From contig CAIPNE010000209.1 in NCBI GenBank assembly GCA_903866355.1, forward strand, positions 1-7,009: DNA of 7,009 nucleotides. The letters run 5' to 3'. The notes beneath the pieces are model-generated. The model was not told where the DNA came from and did no database searches. It saw nothing but the letters and a program-made list of their open reading frames with translations. Below are positions 6,534 through 7,009 of this stretch, piece by piece. The stretch comes from an uncultured Gammaproteobacteria bacterium. GTDB lineage: Bacteria; Pseudomonadota; Gammaproteobacteria; Ga0077536. Made by a program: the position numbers and the translations under genes. Each line of letters opens with the position of its first letter. Positions within the stretch are counted from its first letter, which is position 1.

Positions 6534-7009
6534 TGGGGTGATAGTTCAGCGAGCTGAAAAGCGTGCAAGAGCGCGGCCGGCAGGTGGAGCGCCTGATGCG
6601 TGCACACCACGGCAATGCCGCCGTGCCCCGCGTGCTCGATCAGCATGTCGTCAACGGTGGCACGGCCGGCGGCATCTAGCGCCGTGAGCGGTTCGTCCAT
6701 AATCCATAACGGTGCCCGCACCAGCAAAAAGCGGGCGAGGGCCAGCCGCTGGCGTTGGCCGGCCGAGAGTCGCTGCGCGGAGGTAGGGTCGTTGATGGGC
6801 AGGCCCACCCGTTGCAGTGCCGCATCGATGCTGCAACGACTGGGCGCGCCGGCCAAGCGGCGCAGGTAGTCGAGGTTTTCGGCAGCGCTCAGGAAGCCCG
6901 TCACCGCGGGCAGGTGACCCAGATACAGCAGATCACGGTGCAATGCTTCGCGGGCGGCGGGCAACGGCTGAGCGCGCCAATGCACGCTGCCCTCCGCCGG
7001 CACCGACAA
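6530..7009 (-). CDS. ccmA: Cytochrome c biogenesis ATP-binding protein CcmA, 5' end outside window
   Basis: This is the C-terminal 159 codons of the ABC ATPase that powers CcmB. The frame is open to the right edge; the first codon there is TTG, but it aligns inside the protein (before the EGSVHWRAQPL strand), and the Walker A motif must lie outside the window. Fragment numbering: Q-loop region YLGHLPAVTGFLSAAENL (29-46), signature LSAGQRQRLALAR (81-93), Walker B LWIMDEP (101-107) with the catalytic Glu, D-loop TALDAAG (109-115) and switch His138 (VVCTHQAL). The usual family length is about 200-210 aa, so roughly 40-50 residues are missing. The position expected to hold the Q-loop glutamine (GHQPG in E. 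coli) is Leu here. Being first in the run, it is probably the promoter-proximal gene. Confidence 0.93.
   Translation of the reverse strand: MSVPAEGSVHWRAQPLPAAREALHRDLLYLGHLPAVTGFLSAAENLDYLRRLAGAPSRCSIDAALQRVGLPINDPTSAQRLSAGQRQRLALARFLLVRAPLWIMDEPLTALDAAGRATVDDMLIEHAGHGGIAVVCTHQALHLPAALLHAFQLAELSPQ

Noticed and set aside
7007..7009. TTG as the start codon of ccmA
   Set aside because: Starting there would leave an ABC ATPase without Walker A; the frame simply continues beyond the window.

Overview
The window is almost entirely the minus-strand System I cytochrome c maturation (ccm) operon. Reading from high to low coordinates, the order is ccmA (5' part outside the window), ccmB, ccmC, ccmD, ccmE, ccmF, ccmG, ccmH and ccmI. 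This order, the separate short CcmH (151 aa) and CcmI, the His-type CcmE (HDENY) and a CcmI with two membrane segments plus TPRs all point to a GC-rich proteobacterium, most likely gamma- or betaproteobacterial. The sequence does not fix the genus.

Layout: 7009-6530 ccmA (C-terminal 159 codons, open to the window edge); 6533-5859 ccmB; 5829-5083 ccmC; 5086-4916 ccmD (56 aa); 4919-4467 ccmE; 4470-2503 ccmF; 2498-1968 ccmG; 1968-1513 ccmH; 1516-266 ccmI. Six of the eight junctions overlap: five are ATGA (A/B, C/D, D/E, E/F, H/I) and one is TGATG (G/H). F/G is separated by 4 nt and B/C by 29 nt. No internal promoter or terminator is visible, so a single transcript starting upstream of ccmA, outside the window, is likely. 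At the left edge, on the plus strand and tail-to-tail with ccmI (12-nt gap), is the end of a small unrecognised gene whose reading frame looks like a lipoprotein.

How the genes work together (established for System I): CcmABCD handle heme on the periplasmic face. CcmC with CcmD attaches heme covalently to a histidine of CcmE, and the CcmAB ATPase releases holo-CcmE. CcmG and CcmH keep the apocytochrome CXXCH cysteines reduced, CcmI holds the apocytochrome, and the CcmF/H/I module ligates heme. All diagnostic residues visible here are intact: the CcmC and CcmF histidines and WWD motifs, CcmE His123, the CcmG and CcmH cysteine pairs, and the CcmA signature, Walker B and switch histidine.

The region is largely ordinary. 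Points worth a second look are an in-frame 15-bp minisatellite in ccmI that encodes a pentapeptide repeat, some departures from consensus in CcmA, CcmG and CcmF, the tightly overlapping gene ends, and the lower-GC putative lipoprotein gene at the edge. I found no evidence of a new system.
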